Shown here: positions 1-6,360 of the stretch, in pieces
How the letters are laid out: every line of letters starts with the position of its first letter
How positions within the stretch are numbered: the stretch's first letter is position 1
From: an uncultured Caulobacterales bacterium
GTDB lineage: Bacteria; Pseudomonadota; Alphaproteobacteria; Caulobacterales; Caulobacteraceae
NCBI GenBank assembly: GCA_903889785.1
Contig: CAISYT010000226.1
Location: 1 to 10,431 of the forward strand
Length of the DNA: 10,431 bases
Direction of reading: 5' to 3'
Translations under genes and position numbers: made by a program
The notes under the pieces: model-generated
What the model saw: the letters and a program-made list of their open reading frames with translations, nothing else
Databases searched by the model: none
Told to the model about the DNA's origin: nothing

Positions 1-206
1 AGCTCGCCGGCGGTAACCAGCCGGCGCACCGTTCGGACGGATATGCGCCTCAGTTGGGCAGTTTTCGGTATGGTCAGAATAGCAGGGCCGGAGATGTCGG
101 CGGGTGCCTGGCTCGTATCGACAGGATTGGCAGACCCGTATTTGGGTTCCTCACGCTGATGGGTATCGGTTCGCGGCCCCGAAAACCGAACCGCCGCCCG
201 GATCAC
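1..206 (-). CDS. Helix-turn-helix (excisionase/MerR-like) protein, partial at left edge, start unclear
   Basis: Read on the minus strand in the frame of the neighbouring large gene, positions 80 to 1 encode ILTIPKTAQLRRIS followed by VRTVRRLVTAGEL. This is the pattern of HTH_17/excisionase-type DNA-binding domains (a first helix beginning 'LTxxEvA', then 'vSxRTVrRLixxGeL'). The frame is open from an in-frame TAA at 224-222 to the window edge, so only the N-terminal half of the domain is seen. There is no ATG. The only conventional start is a GTG at 206-204, which sits inside a strong hairpin and has no properly spaced ribosome binding site. That start would put about 42 unremarkable residues before the domain. 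The gene is therefore either begun at a rare codon near 80 or is a fragment that has lost its start. Proteins of this kind are small DNA-binding regulators or recombination directionality factors; which one applies cannot be told here. The family call rests on pattern recognition of about 26 residues. Confidence 0.5.
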   Translation of the reverse strand, partial: MIRAAVRFSGPRTDTHQREEPKYGSANPVDTSQAPADISGPAILTIPKTAQLRRISVRTVRRLVTAGE

Positions 207-218
207 TCCGAGCGGCGG
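167..218 (-). terminator. Hairpin and T-rich tract after the large exported-protein gene
   Basis: The arms CCGCCGC (191-197) and GCGGCGG (212-218) pair perfectly. They enclose a C/A mismatch and a second perfect arm CGGA (199-202)/TCCG (207-210) around a TCAC loop. Read on the minus strand, the hairpin begins 24 nt after the TAG at 245-243 and is followed by TTCGGTTTTC, a modest T-tract. This makes it a plausible intrinsic terminator for the 243-2561 gene. A second pair, CGGTTCG (167-173) and CGAACCG (187-193), overlaps the first by three bases, so the two stems would compete. The T-tract is interrupted, so efficiency is uncertain. Confidence 0.55.
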
Positions 219-242
219 GGCTTAGTCGAATCTGGCTCGGGC

Positions 243-2561
243 CTAGCGCCGCGGACGCGGCGAGGCTGGCAGCCTTGAGGGCTGGCTCATCACGCCGTTG
301 TAGCCGGTATCCCAGGCGGCGAAACGGATCCACTTCTTGCCGGTGGCGTCGAACGGAATCTCAAAGTGGTGTGATCCCATCGGTGCCAGTTCAGTGGTTG
401 CAATCACCTGGCGGCCGGTGGTCTTGCCGTCGCCCCAGACGATCTCGACCATATCGAGCGGGAAGGTCCAATCGAGATCGGCGATCACCTTGCTAGTCTT
501 GCCGTTCGCCACGACCTGATAGCTGGTCATCAGCACTTCGCCGGTCGTGACGAAGCTGTCACCCTTCATCAGGGCCGCGACGACCGGCGCGGGATTATCC
601 GGCACGGTGTCGAGCTTGACGTAGGTGACCGGGGCGCTGCCGTAGATGTCGTCGCCCGATTTCTGCTCCTGCACCTCGGAGATCGAGTTGATGTATTTGA
701 GCGGGCCGGGCTTATCGGCGAGCCAATTGCTGATGTCATCAAGCAGCGGCAGACAGCGATATTCGCAGACGCGGCGCTCGGACCCATCGGTGCTCATGCC
801 GCCACGCAGGCCGAAACCGACATAGTGCGGGTCGTTGAAATACGAGCTGTCCTTCACCGCGTCGGGATAGCCGGTCGAGCCCTTGGTGCGCGGGTGCGGC
901 ATGGAGATCATGATATCTTCGGCCTTGGCCATGTCGATCAACTCCTGCGCCGAGCCGACATGGTAGACCTTGCCCAACTTCGCATCCGTTTCTGTGAACG
1001 GCTGCCCGGGCTTCTTCTGATCCCAAAGCACCTGGTGGCTAAACAACAGATCAGTGTGGCCGCCCAGCGGGCCGCTGTAGATTTCCTGGTCCGGCATGAC
1101 GAGGAAATCTTTATCCGAGTGGATCTTGGCACCCTGGACCGCGAGCGCCTGCAGCGCGATGTAGTCGCCGCCTCTGGGTAGGGCCTTCTGAGCCGCCGCC
1201 ATAGACGTCTGGTCGACCGTGGCCGGATCGGCACCGTCAAAGCCGAACATGGTGAAGTTCCAGATCGGGCTGACGATCTTCAGCCCCATGACCTTCATCG
1301 CCTGAAGGTCCGGCAGCTTGTAATCGACACCCTCCGCCTTCCAGCGCTGGGGAATATTCATATGGTAGTGGTGGTTCATCGCCTGGTAGCCAGGGATGGC
1401 TTTGTAGGTGTCGTTGTGCGTGAAGGCCATCGCGCCGGCATGCGCCTGCGTGATTGAACCAAGGCTCGGATATAGGAACACCGGCATGAGCTGTTCGGTC
1501 CCCGGCCGCGCGCTGTAGAGCGCCCAGTTCTCCTGGCCTTCGCTGTAGTCCTCATGCTCGTTCTGACGCACCCCGAAACCGAAGGTGCCGTCGGCATCCT
1601 TGCGGTACCAGTTATAGTTCATGATGATCGCGCTCTCGCGCGCCCAGAAGAACTTGTGCGGTGGCGGGAAGGCGGCGATGGAACCGGCGGCGCTTGGCTG
1701 GGCGACGACAATGCGATTGGCAGCCGCCAACTGGGTCTTGTCGACATTCACCGCGCCGGTGAAGTCGTAGGTCTGCCAGGTATTCGCAATATCACGATAG
1801 GCCGCCTTGGTGTCGGGCTTAATAGCGATGCCCTTCAGGCCCGAGTCGTACTTGTACGCGACCCACTTGTTCTGGGTGGTGGCCGAGACCTCCTGTTTGA
1901 CGAGGTTGGATCCCTTGAACACCGAGTAGACTAGCTTGCCACTGAAAACCCCCAGGGTAACGCCAGGGAAGCTGACCTCGATGCGGCCGCCATTGGTCTT
2001 CACGTCGCACCCCTGGACGGCATAGACTGCGGTGGCACGCTGCACTTCTGTAGGGTCGCGCGGCAAGCCCTTCTGATCGGTGCCGGGCAGGCCTGCCTTG
2101 GGCGGCTGGCGATTGTCAGTGGGATTGGGCCGCACGTCGAACGGCGCGTCCCAGAACGGGTCCCAGCGGTAACGGTCGAGGATCTCCTGGGTGATCGGCA
2201 CCTTGAGGGCGTAGAGCGGCTCGAGCTGCTGGGTGCTCATGCGACGAATGCCGGTCATTACCGAAATATCAGGCGTGGCATTGCTGACGAGGCTGACCCA
2301 GGCACCCGCGCCGGCGCGCAGGGAAAGATCCTGGACCATCGGGGTCCCGCCGTTGACCGAGAAGCGCAGTCGCCCCTCTTGGCCGGGATCACCTGCCCAG
2401 GTGACGACCAAGTTGTCTCCGTCCATTGCAGCGGCCAAACCGTCTGCAGGCTTATAGCCGGTCAGGTTGCAGGCCAATGGATCGGCCAGGGCGGCCGACG
2501 CCCAGATCGTAGGCACACTCGCGGCGGCCAGCAGCCACAGTTTTTGACGCGCGGATTTCAT
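243..2561 (-). CDS. Large exported protein with PHP-hydrolase-like motifs
   Basis: This is a 772-residue protein from the preferred ATG at 2561, or 774 from the ATG at 2567. GAGGGG (plus-strand 2568-2573) abuts the 2567 ATG directly but stands 6 nt from the 2561 ATG, so the second start is favoured. The N-terminus MKSARQKLW, then LLAAASVPTIWASAALA, is a typical Sec signal peptide, so the product is probably periplasmic or secreted. In 774-residue numbering, the middle carries HHYH (399-402), MPDQEIYSG (491-499), GGHTD (502-506) and MPHPRTKG (556-563). Their order and spacing recall the metal-ligand motifs of PHP-superfamily metallohydrolases (HxH, an acidic 'GxEiy' strand, 'gH', 'HP'). The last 120 residues look like a beta-rich accessory domain. 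The function and substrate are unknown; the PHP link is inferred from motifs only. The gene stands alone, is followed by a hairpin, and shows no frameshift or internal stop. Confidence 0.8.
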   Translation of the reverse strand: MKSARQKLWLLAAASVPTIWASAALADPLACNLTGYKPADGLAAAMDGDNLVVTWAGDPGQEGRLRFSVNGGTPMVQDLSLRAGAGAWVSLVSNATPDISVMTGIRRMSTQQLEPLYALKVPITQEILDRYRWDPFWDAPFDVRPNPTDNRQPPKAGLPGTDQKGLPRDPTEVQRATAVYAVQGCDVKTNGGRIEVSFPGVTLGVFSGKLVYSVFKGSNLVKQEVSATTQNKWVAYKYDSGLKGIAIKPDTKAAYRDIANTWQTYDFTGAVNVDKTQLAAANRIVVAQPSAAGSIAAFPPPHKFFWARESAIIMNYNWYRKDADGTFGFGVRQNEHEDYSEGQENWALYSARPGTEQLMPVFLYPSLGSITQAHAGAMAFTHNDTYKAIPGYQAMNHHYHMNIPQRWKAEGVDYKLPDLQAMKVMGLKIVSPIWNFTMFGFDGADPATVDQTSMAAAQKALPRGGDYIALQALAVQGAKIHSDKDFLVMPDQEIYSGPLGGHTDLLFSHQVLWDQKKPGQPFTETDAKLGKVYHVGSAQELIDMAKAEDIMISMPHPRTKGSTGYPDAVKDSSYFNDPHYVGFGLRGGMSTDGSERRVCEYRCLPLLDDISNWLADKPGPLKYINSISEVQEQKSGDDIYGSAPVTYVKLDTVPDNPAPVVAALMKGDSFVTTGEVLMTSYQVVANGKTSKVIADLDWTFPLDMVEIVWGDGKTTGRQVIATTELAPMGSHHFEIPFDATGKKWIRFAAWDTGYNGVMSQPSRLPASPRPRR

Positions 2562-2567
2562 GATCAT

Positions 2568-2573
2568 CCCCTC
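2568..2573 (-). promoter_or_regulatory. Ribosome binding site deciding the start of the large exported protein
   Basis: GAGGGG on the minus strand is directly next to the upstream ATG (2567) and 6 nt from the downstream ATG (2561). Normal Shine-Dalgarno spacing supports the downstream start, which also gives a compact signal peptide beginning MKSARQK. Confidence 0.6.
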
Positions 2574-2681
2574 ATGCCGAACTTAGGCGCCCGGTCAAAC
2601 TTGCCTTCAACACACCCAAAGAGGGCGCGCCACAATAGTCGAAATGACTCGCCCCGAACAGCATCACTGATCCCGCCTAGG

Positions 2682-2758
2682 GCACCCGTAGCTGAGCTGG
2701 ATAGAGCGCCGCCTTCCAAGGGCTATGGTCATATGTTCCAATCGCGTCAGTTGTTCCA
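2682..2758 (+). pseudogene. Decayed tRNA-Arg-like sequence
   Basis: The first half (GCACCCGTAGCTGAGCTGG, then ATAGAGCG) matches the 5' half of proteobacterial tRNA-Arg: acceptor GCACCCG, TA, D-arm with loop AGCTGGATA, and G26. The element is 77 nt long and ends in CCA, the length of such a tRNA. The second half has decayed. The D-stem has a G-G clash, and only three of five anticodon-stem pairs remain (CCGCC/GGCTA). The loop TTCCAAG would give CCA as anticodon, the T-loop is TTCCAAT with a C at position 57, and the acceptor 3' strand CAGTTGT pairs poorly with GCACCCG. TGTTCCAAT occurs twice (2734-2742 and 2752-2760), so the terminal CCA may come from a repeat rather than from the ancestral tRNA. 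It is unlikely to be functional. It could be the relic left when an element integrated at a tRNA gene, or an old duplicate. Confidence 0.6.
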
Positions 2759-2760
2759 AT
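2734..2760 (+). repeat. Nine-base direct repeat in the tRNA relic
   Basis: TGTTCCAAT is found at 2734-2742 and again at 2752-2760, a period of 18 nt. The first copy overlaps the T-loop position of the tRNA-like sequence and the second its 3' CCA end. This may be a small tandem duplication that helped scramble the 3' half. Confidence 0.5.
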
Positions 2761-2826
2761 AAATTCAATGGCGTAGCATAGGACGGTCGTTCCTCAGGCG
2801 GCACGTTGGGGCAGGTATGGGCCCCT

Positions 2827-2856
2827 CAAGGGTGCCATCGCCTAGGCCCACCCTTG
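2827..2856. repeat. Inverted repeat upstream of the isochorismatase-like gene
   Basis: CAAGGGTG (2827-2834) and CACCCTTG (2849-2856) form a perfect 8-bp inverted repeat separated by 14 nt, which include the palindrome CCTAGG (2841-2846). It lies 60-90 nt before the start codon at 2917, a usual place for an operator or leader hairpin. No T-run follows it, so it is not an intrinsic terminator. Its role is inferred only from its position. Confidence 0.35.
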
Positions 2857-2916
2857 TCAGGTGCCCAAAACGGTCGCAGACCTGGGTGAAACTGGCTTTC
2901 ATCGAGGGGATGTCAG

Positions 2917-3615
2917 ATGAATTGGCTGGATATTCCGGACTCTTTCACCGCACGCGTGATTGCCCGCTGTGGCACCGCGCACCCGCACGTGGATCTCAAT
3001 CCGGCGAGAACGGCCCTCGTCGTGGTGGACCTGCAGAACGCCTTTATGGACGATGCGGTAGGCCATGCGGTGTGCCCGATGGCACGCGACATCGTGGCCA
3101 ACGTTAACCGACTGGCAACCACCGTGCGTGCGACTGGCGGCGGGGTATTCTGGATTAAAAACACATTCGATGCACGCTGGAGCAACGCGGACGCCATGCT
3201 CAGCCCGGAGGCCCGCCGCCGCCGCATTGAGGCTATGGCCGAGGGCAGCAAGGGTCAGGCGCTTTGGCCGGAACTCGACGTTCGCCCGGACGATGAAATC
3301 GTGCGCAAATATCGATTCAGTGCGTTTCTGCCCGGAACGTGTGAGCTCCCCGATCGGCTGCGAAGCCGTGGATTGGACACCGTGCTGATCGTCGGAGCCG
3401 TGACGAATGTTTGCTGCGATTCCTCGGCGCGCGATGCGATGATGACCAATTTCAAGACCGTCATGGTTACGGACGCCAACGCGGCGATGACCATGGGTGA
3501 ACACCAAGCATCGCTGACCGCCTTCTATTTGATGTTCGGCGACGTAATGGACACCGATTTCGTCATTCAGCGCCTGACACGGGCCCCGGACGTCAATGCG
3601 AGCGATACCGGTTAA
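2917..3615 (+). CDS. Isochorismatase-family cysteine hydrolase
   Basis: The 232-residue product has the family core beginning at about residue 31 (TALVVVDLQNAFM). The expected triad is visible: D38 in VVDLQNAF, K131 in VRKYRFSAF, and C166 in GAVTNVCCDSSARDA, where the family usually reads TNVCVESTARDA. Members are cytoplasmic hydrolases of amides, ureido compounds or vinyl ethers (nicotinamidase, RutB-like ureidoacrylate amidohydrolase, N-carbamoylsarcosine amidase, isochorismatase). The substrate here cannot be told from sequence. GAGGGG at 2904-2909 is a good ribosome binding site 7 nt from the ATG. The length is normal for the family and all key residues are kept, so the gene looks intact despite its decayed surroundings. 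No partner gene is adjacent on the same strand, so it appears to be transcribed alone. Confidence 0.88.
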   Translation: MNWLDIPDSFTARVIARCGTAHPHVDLNPARTALVVVDLQNAFMDDAVGHAVCPMARDIVANVNRLATTVRATGGGVFWIKNTFDARWSNADAMLSPEARRRRIEAMAEGSKGQALWPELDVRPDDEIVRKYRFSAFLPGTCELPDRLRSRGLDTVLIVGAVTNVCCDSSARDAMMTNFKTVMVTDANAAMTMGEHQASLTAFYLMFGDVMDTDFVIQRLTRAPDVNASDTG

Positions 3616-3634
3616 TGGCCCGCCCCGAGCGGTG

Positions 3635-3673
3635 CTCCATCCCGTTTTTTTTGGTCTTAGGGCCTGGATGGAG
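3635..3673 (+). terminator. Possible terminator or inverted repeat after the isochorismatase-like gene
   Basis: CTCCATCC (3635-3642) and GGATGGAG (3666-3673) are perfect 8-bp inverted arms around a loop that contains eight T residues (3645-3652). A smaller stem GAGC/GCTC (3627-3630, 3634-3637) lies just before the T-run. Transcription from the gene ending at 3615 could stop at the T-run, but the small stem is weak and set 7 nt back, so the terminator role is tentative. Confidence 0.35.
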
Positions 3674-3770
3674 GCCAGCGAGATGGCAGAGTAGCGGCAG
3701 GTCATCGCCCAGAGCTAGACCCACCAGAACACCATAAGAGCGAACACCCCGTAGAACATTTGTTGGCTTT

Positions 3771-3984
3771 CTAGGCAGCTGACGGTGCCGATTCGAAAAC
3801 TCTGGAAGGGTCGGGCCACCTGCGTCGCAGTACCAAGCCGCAGATTGCCGGCAGAACGAACAGGGTCAGAGCCGTGGAGGTGATGAGTACACCGATCACC
3901 ACCGTCGCGAGCGGCCGCTGTAGTTCAGCGCCAGTACCATGAGCGATTGCCATCGGCCCTAAAGCATTTGGGGTAACAAGATAA
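3771..3984 (-). pseudogene. C-terminal stub of a CzcA/CusA-type RND heavy-metal efflux pump
   Basis: Positions 3953-3771 encode 60 residues beginning MAIAHGTGAELQRPLATVV and continuing IGVLITSTALTLFVLPAICG. This is the end of heavy-metal RND transporters, whose usual text is LGFLPMAxxxGxGAEVQRPLATVVIGGLxSSTxLTLxVLPxLY, with the last transmembrane helix. In-frame codons upstream add LVTPNALGP before MAIAHG, so recognisable homology begins near 3984. A complete pump has about 1,030-1,050 residues, so over 90 percent is missing. No remaining part of the pump occurs upstream, where selD ends at 4015. The stub lies downstream of selD on the same strand and might be transcribed with it, but it could not transport. 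It probably remains from a deletion that brought selD beside an old efflux operon. Confidence 0.75.
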
Positions 3985-4014
3985 GATAGTGAAATCGAGA
4001 GGCCTCTTAGGGGC

Positions 4015-5088
4015 TCAGACAGTCGCGTCTGTGAGGTCGATTTCCGGCGGCCCCACTTTCAGTTCGCCGACAATTGCAGATTGGATGAAGCCCCGGGCGC
4101 ACAAGAGCTCCAAGGTGGCGGCTGCCCTGCCGGATTCAACAGCCACAAGCAGACCGCCGCTGGTTTGCGGATCGCATAACAGGTCGAGTTTCCAGTGCGG
4201 CTGGGCATCCGCGCCGCGAACCGAAGCGCTATAACTGGCCCAGTTACGGCCACTGGCCCCCGTGCGCACGCCGGCCCGTGCCAAGTCTTCCACACCCGGC
4301 AGAACTGCCGGCCCATTAGCGAAGATTGTGGCCGTCAGTCCTGCGCCCCGCGCCATCTCGAGCGCATGTCCCAACAGGCCAAACCCGGTTACGTCCGTCA
4401 TGGCGTGCACGCCATCAAGTTCGGCCAGTTCCGGGCCGACGGCGTTGAGCTGTGTGGTAGACGAGATAAGGGCCTTGTAGCCATCGCTGCCCAAGCGCTC
4501 CTGTTTAAAGGCCGCGCTGAGAATGCCCACGCCCAGCGCTTTGGTCAGGATCAGGACATCTCCAGGGCGAGCGGTGCGGTTGGTGAGTACCCGATCCGGG
4601 CGCACGAGCCCGATCGCGACAAGGCCATAAATGGGTTCGACACTGTCGATGGAATGGCCGCCCGCCACTGGAATGCCCGCCAGGGCGCACACTGAGGCAC
4701 CGCCAGCCAGGATGGCACCAATCGTCTCTATCGGCAGCACATTGACCGGCATGCCGACGATCGCCAGCGCGAACAGCGGCCGCGCACCCATGGCGTAGAT
4801 GTCAGATAGCGCATTGGTCGCGGCGATGCGGCCGAAGTCGTAGGGATCATCGACGACCGGCATAAAGAAGTCGGTCGTGGCGACGATGGCCTGATCGTCG
4901 TTCAGCTTCCATACGGCGGCATCGTCGGAGGTTTCGGTGCCGACCATGAGCTGCGGGAAGGCCGCGGCGGCGGGTGTCTGAGCCAGGATTTGCTGCAGCA
5001 CCGCCGGCGCGATCTTGCAGCCGCAACCACCGCCATGGGCCAAGCTGGTCAGTCGCACAGGCAGGGACGGCGTGCTGACATCGTCCAT
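4015..5088 (-). CDS. selD: Selenide, water dikinase (selenophosphate synthase)
   Basis: The 357-residue protein makes selenophosphate from selenide and ATP in the cytoplasm, the selenium donor for selenocysteine and for 2-selenouridine in tRNA. The glycine-rich N-terminal motif HGGGCGCKIAP (residues 18-28) holds C22 and K25, equivalent to the catalytic Cys17 and Lys20 of E. coli SelD. Both codons are ordinary TGC and AAG, so this is a Cys-type and not a Sec-type enzyme. The ATP/metal-binding stretches are present: TSDDAAVW (53-60), TTDFFMPVVDDPYDFGRIAA (71-90), NALSDIYAMGA (92-102) and AGGHSID (142-148). The length matches the family. AAAGGTG a few bases before the ATG is a suitable ribosome binding site. 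The gene is divergent from mnmH across 89 bp, which fits joint use of the product. No selA, selB or tRNA-Sec is seen in the window, so the visible need for selenophosphate is tRNA modification. Confidence 0.95.
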   Translation of the reverse strand: MDDVSTPSLPVRLTSLAHGGGCGCKIAPAVLQQILAQTPAAAAFPQLMVGTETSDDAAVWKLNDDQAIVATTDFFMPVVDDPYDFGRIAATNALSDIYAMGARPLFALAIVGMPVNVLPIETIGAILAGGASVCALAGIPVAGGHSIDSVEPIYGLVAIGLVRPDRVLTNRTARPGDVLILTKALGVGILSAAFKQERLGSDGYKALISSTTQLNAVGPELAELDGVHAMTDVTGFGLLGHALEMARGAGLTATIFANGPAVLPGVEDLARAGVRTGASGRNWASYSASVRGADAQPHWKLDLLCDPQTSGGLLVAVESGRAAATLELLCARGFIQSAIVGELKVGPPEIDLTDATV

Positions 5089-5101
5089 GGGGCACCTTTG
5101 G

Positions 5102-5160
5102 GTTCGGGGATATGGCCAAGCGGAGATATAACAGCCCGATGAGACCAGTCCGCCCCGAAC
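5102..5160. repeat. Inverted repeat in the selD/mnmH divergent promoter region
   Basis: GTTCGGGG (5102-5109) and CCCCGAAC (5153-5160) are a perfect 8-bp inverted pair 43 nt apart. They occupy the two ends of the 89-bp gap between the divergent selenium genes, so each arm lies just before one start codon. The layout would suit a shared operator for coordinated control, but an 8-bp pair in a gap this size can also occur by chance. No convincing -35/-10 promoter was recognised. Confidence 0.3.
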
Positions 5161-5177
5161 ATGGCTGAATCCCGAAA

Positions 5178-6242
5178 ATGGCTGAACTGAACGTCGCCGC
5201 AGATGCCCAGCCCGCGACGCTCGCGGGCTTTGACGTGATCATCGACGCCCGCAGCCCAAGCGAGTTTGCGATCGACCATATTCCAGGCGCTCTGAACCTG
5301 CCAGTCCTGAGCGATGCCGAACGGGCAGAAGTAGGGACAATCTATGTCCAAGAGTCTCGCTTCAAGGCCCGCCGAATTGGCGCTGCCTATGTGGCGCGCA
5401 ACGTCGCGCGATACATCGAAACGGTTATGGCCGACTGGCCACCCTCGATTCGCGCCCTCGTCTACTGCTGGCGTGGCGGCATGCGCTCCAATTCCATGGG
5501 TGTGATCCTGGCCAATGTGGGATGGCGTACCAGCGTTCTGGCCGGCGGCTATCGCACCTACCGCAACAGGGTGGTGCGGTGCCTCTATGACACCGAGCCG
5601 CTCAAGACGGTGGTGCTGCTCGACGGCCACACGGGTAGCGGCAAGACCGAGGTCCTGGTGCGCCTGGCGGCACACGGCGTGCAAACGATCGACCTGGAGG
5701 GGCTTGCCGCCCATCGTGGCTCGCTTTTCGGCGGCCTTCCGGGTCAGCCGCAGCCTAGCCAGAAGATGTTCGAGAGCCGCCTTTTGGAGATTCTCATGAG
5801 TCTGGATCCCTCGCGCCCGGTCGTGGTGGAGGCTGAATCCAGCAAGGTGGGCCAGCTCATTGTGCCGCCCGTCCTCTGGAGCGCCATGACCACCGCGCCT
5901 CGCATAGTCCTCTCTGCGCCTGTCGCAACACGCGCGCGCTATCTCACCTCGACCTACCCAAATCTGGGCGGTGACCCGCAAGCGCTGATTATCCTACTCG
6001 CCCGCCTGCCTGACCGCCCGGGCCGCAAACGACTGGAGGCCTGGACGGCGTTGGTCCACGCGGGTCGGCTGGAAGAACTGGCTGGAGCCCTGATCGAGAC
6101 GCATTACGATCCGGCCTACCAGCGCTCAGCCCGAAACGCCGTAGGCACCATAATGGGGGCGACCCGGCTCGAAGCGCTGGAACCAGAGGCTTTCGAGCAC
6201 GCTGCAGTGGCAGTGGCGGGCATTGTCACAGCAAACGCCTAG
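5178..6242 (+). CDS. mnmH: tRNA 2-selenouridine synthase (rhodanese plus P-loop)
   Basis: The 354-residue enzyme (also called SelU or YbbB) replaces the sulfur of 2-thiouridine at the tRNA wobble position with selenium, using selenophosphate and passing through a geranylated intermediate. Residues 15-130 form a rhodanese domain with DVIIDARSPSEF near the start and the signature YCWRGGMRS (96-104). C97 in this motif matches the catalytic Cys97 of E. coli YbbB. A P-loop domain follows with Walker A GHTGSGKT (150-157) and the conserved stretch LEGLAAHRGSLFGGL (173-187), then VVVEAESSKVG (215-225). The length is as expected. The ATG at 5178 is the first in its frame after a stop at 5166-5168. No clear Shine-Dalgarno precedes it, and a near-copy of the start (ATGGCTGAA at 5161) lies out of frame. 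The divergent pairing with selD strongly supports the function. Confidence 0.95.
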   Translation: MAELNVAADAQPATLAGFDVIIDARSPSEFAIDHIPGALNLPVLSDAERAEVGTIYVQESRFKARRIGAAYVARNVARYIETVMADWPPSIRALVYCWRGGMRSNSMGVILANVGWRTSVLAGGYRTYRNRVVRCLYDTEPLKTVVLLDGHTGSGKTEVLVRLAAHGVQTIDLEGLAAHRGSLFGGLPGQPQPSQKMFESRLLEILMSLDPSRPVVVEAESSKVGQLIVPPVLWSAMTTAPRIVLSAPVATRARYLTSTYPNLGGDPQALIILLARLPDRPGRKRLEAWTALVHAGRLEELAGALIETHYDPAYQRSARNAVGTIMGATRLEALEPEAFEHAAVAVAGIVTANA

Positions 6243-6360
6243 GACACCGATCCGCGAAAATGCGGCTGGCGAACAGCCTCGGTGGACTTAGGTTCAATAT
6301 TTAGCCAAACGATTGGGGCCTCGGGTGTGCCGAGACTGATGAGACTGGGGGAATCGTTCC

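Noticed and set aside
2751..2779. TTGTTC-17-TAGCAT promoter for the isochorismatase-like gene
   Set aside because: Spacing is right, but only about 3/6 and 4/6 bases match consensus, and the -35 falls inside the decayed tRNA sequence. Too weak to annotate.
2899..3705. 268-residue minus-strand frame opposite the isochorismatase-like gene
   Set aside because: It is antisense to a gene with a complete catalytic triad and has no recognisable domain. Only its first ~20 residues, outside the overlap, may be part of the debris noted elsewhere.
5017..5025. Possible selenocysteine in the SelD active site
   Set aside because: Both cysteines of the GGCGCK-type motif are encoded by TGC. No in-frame TGA occurs, so this is the Cys form.
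5049..5981. 310-residue open frame on the minus strand opposite mnmH
   Set aside because: It lies antisense to a fully recognised mnmH, shows no known motif, and is rich in H, R, G and A, as expected for shadow frames in high-GC DNA.
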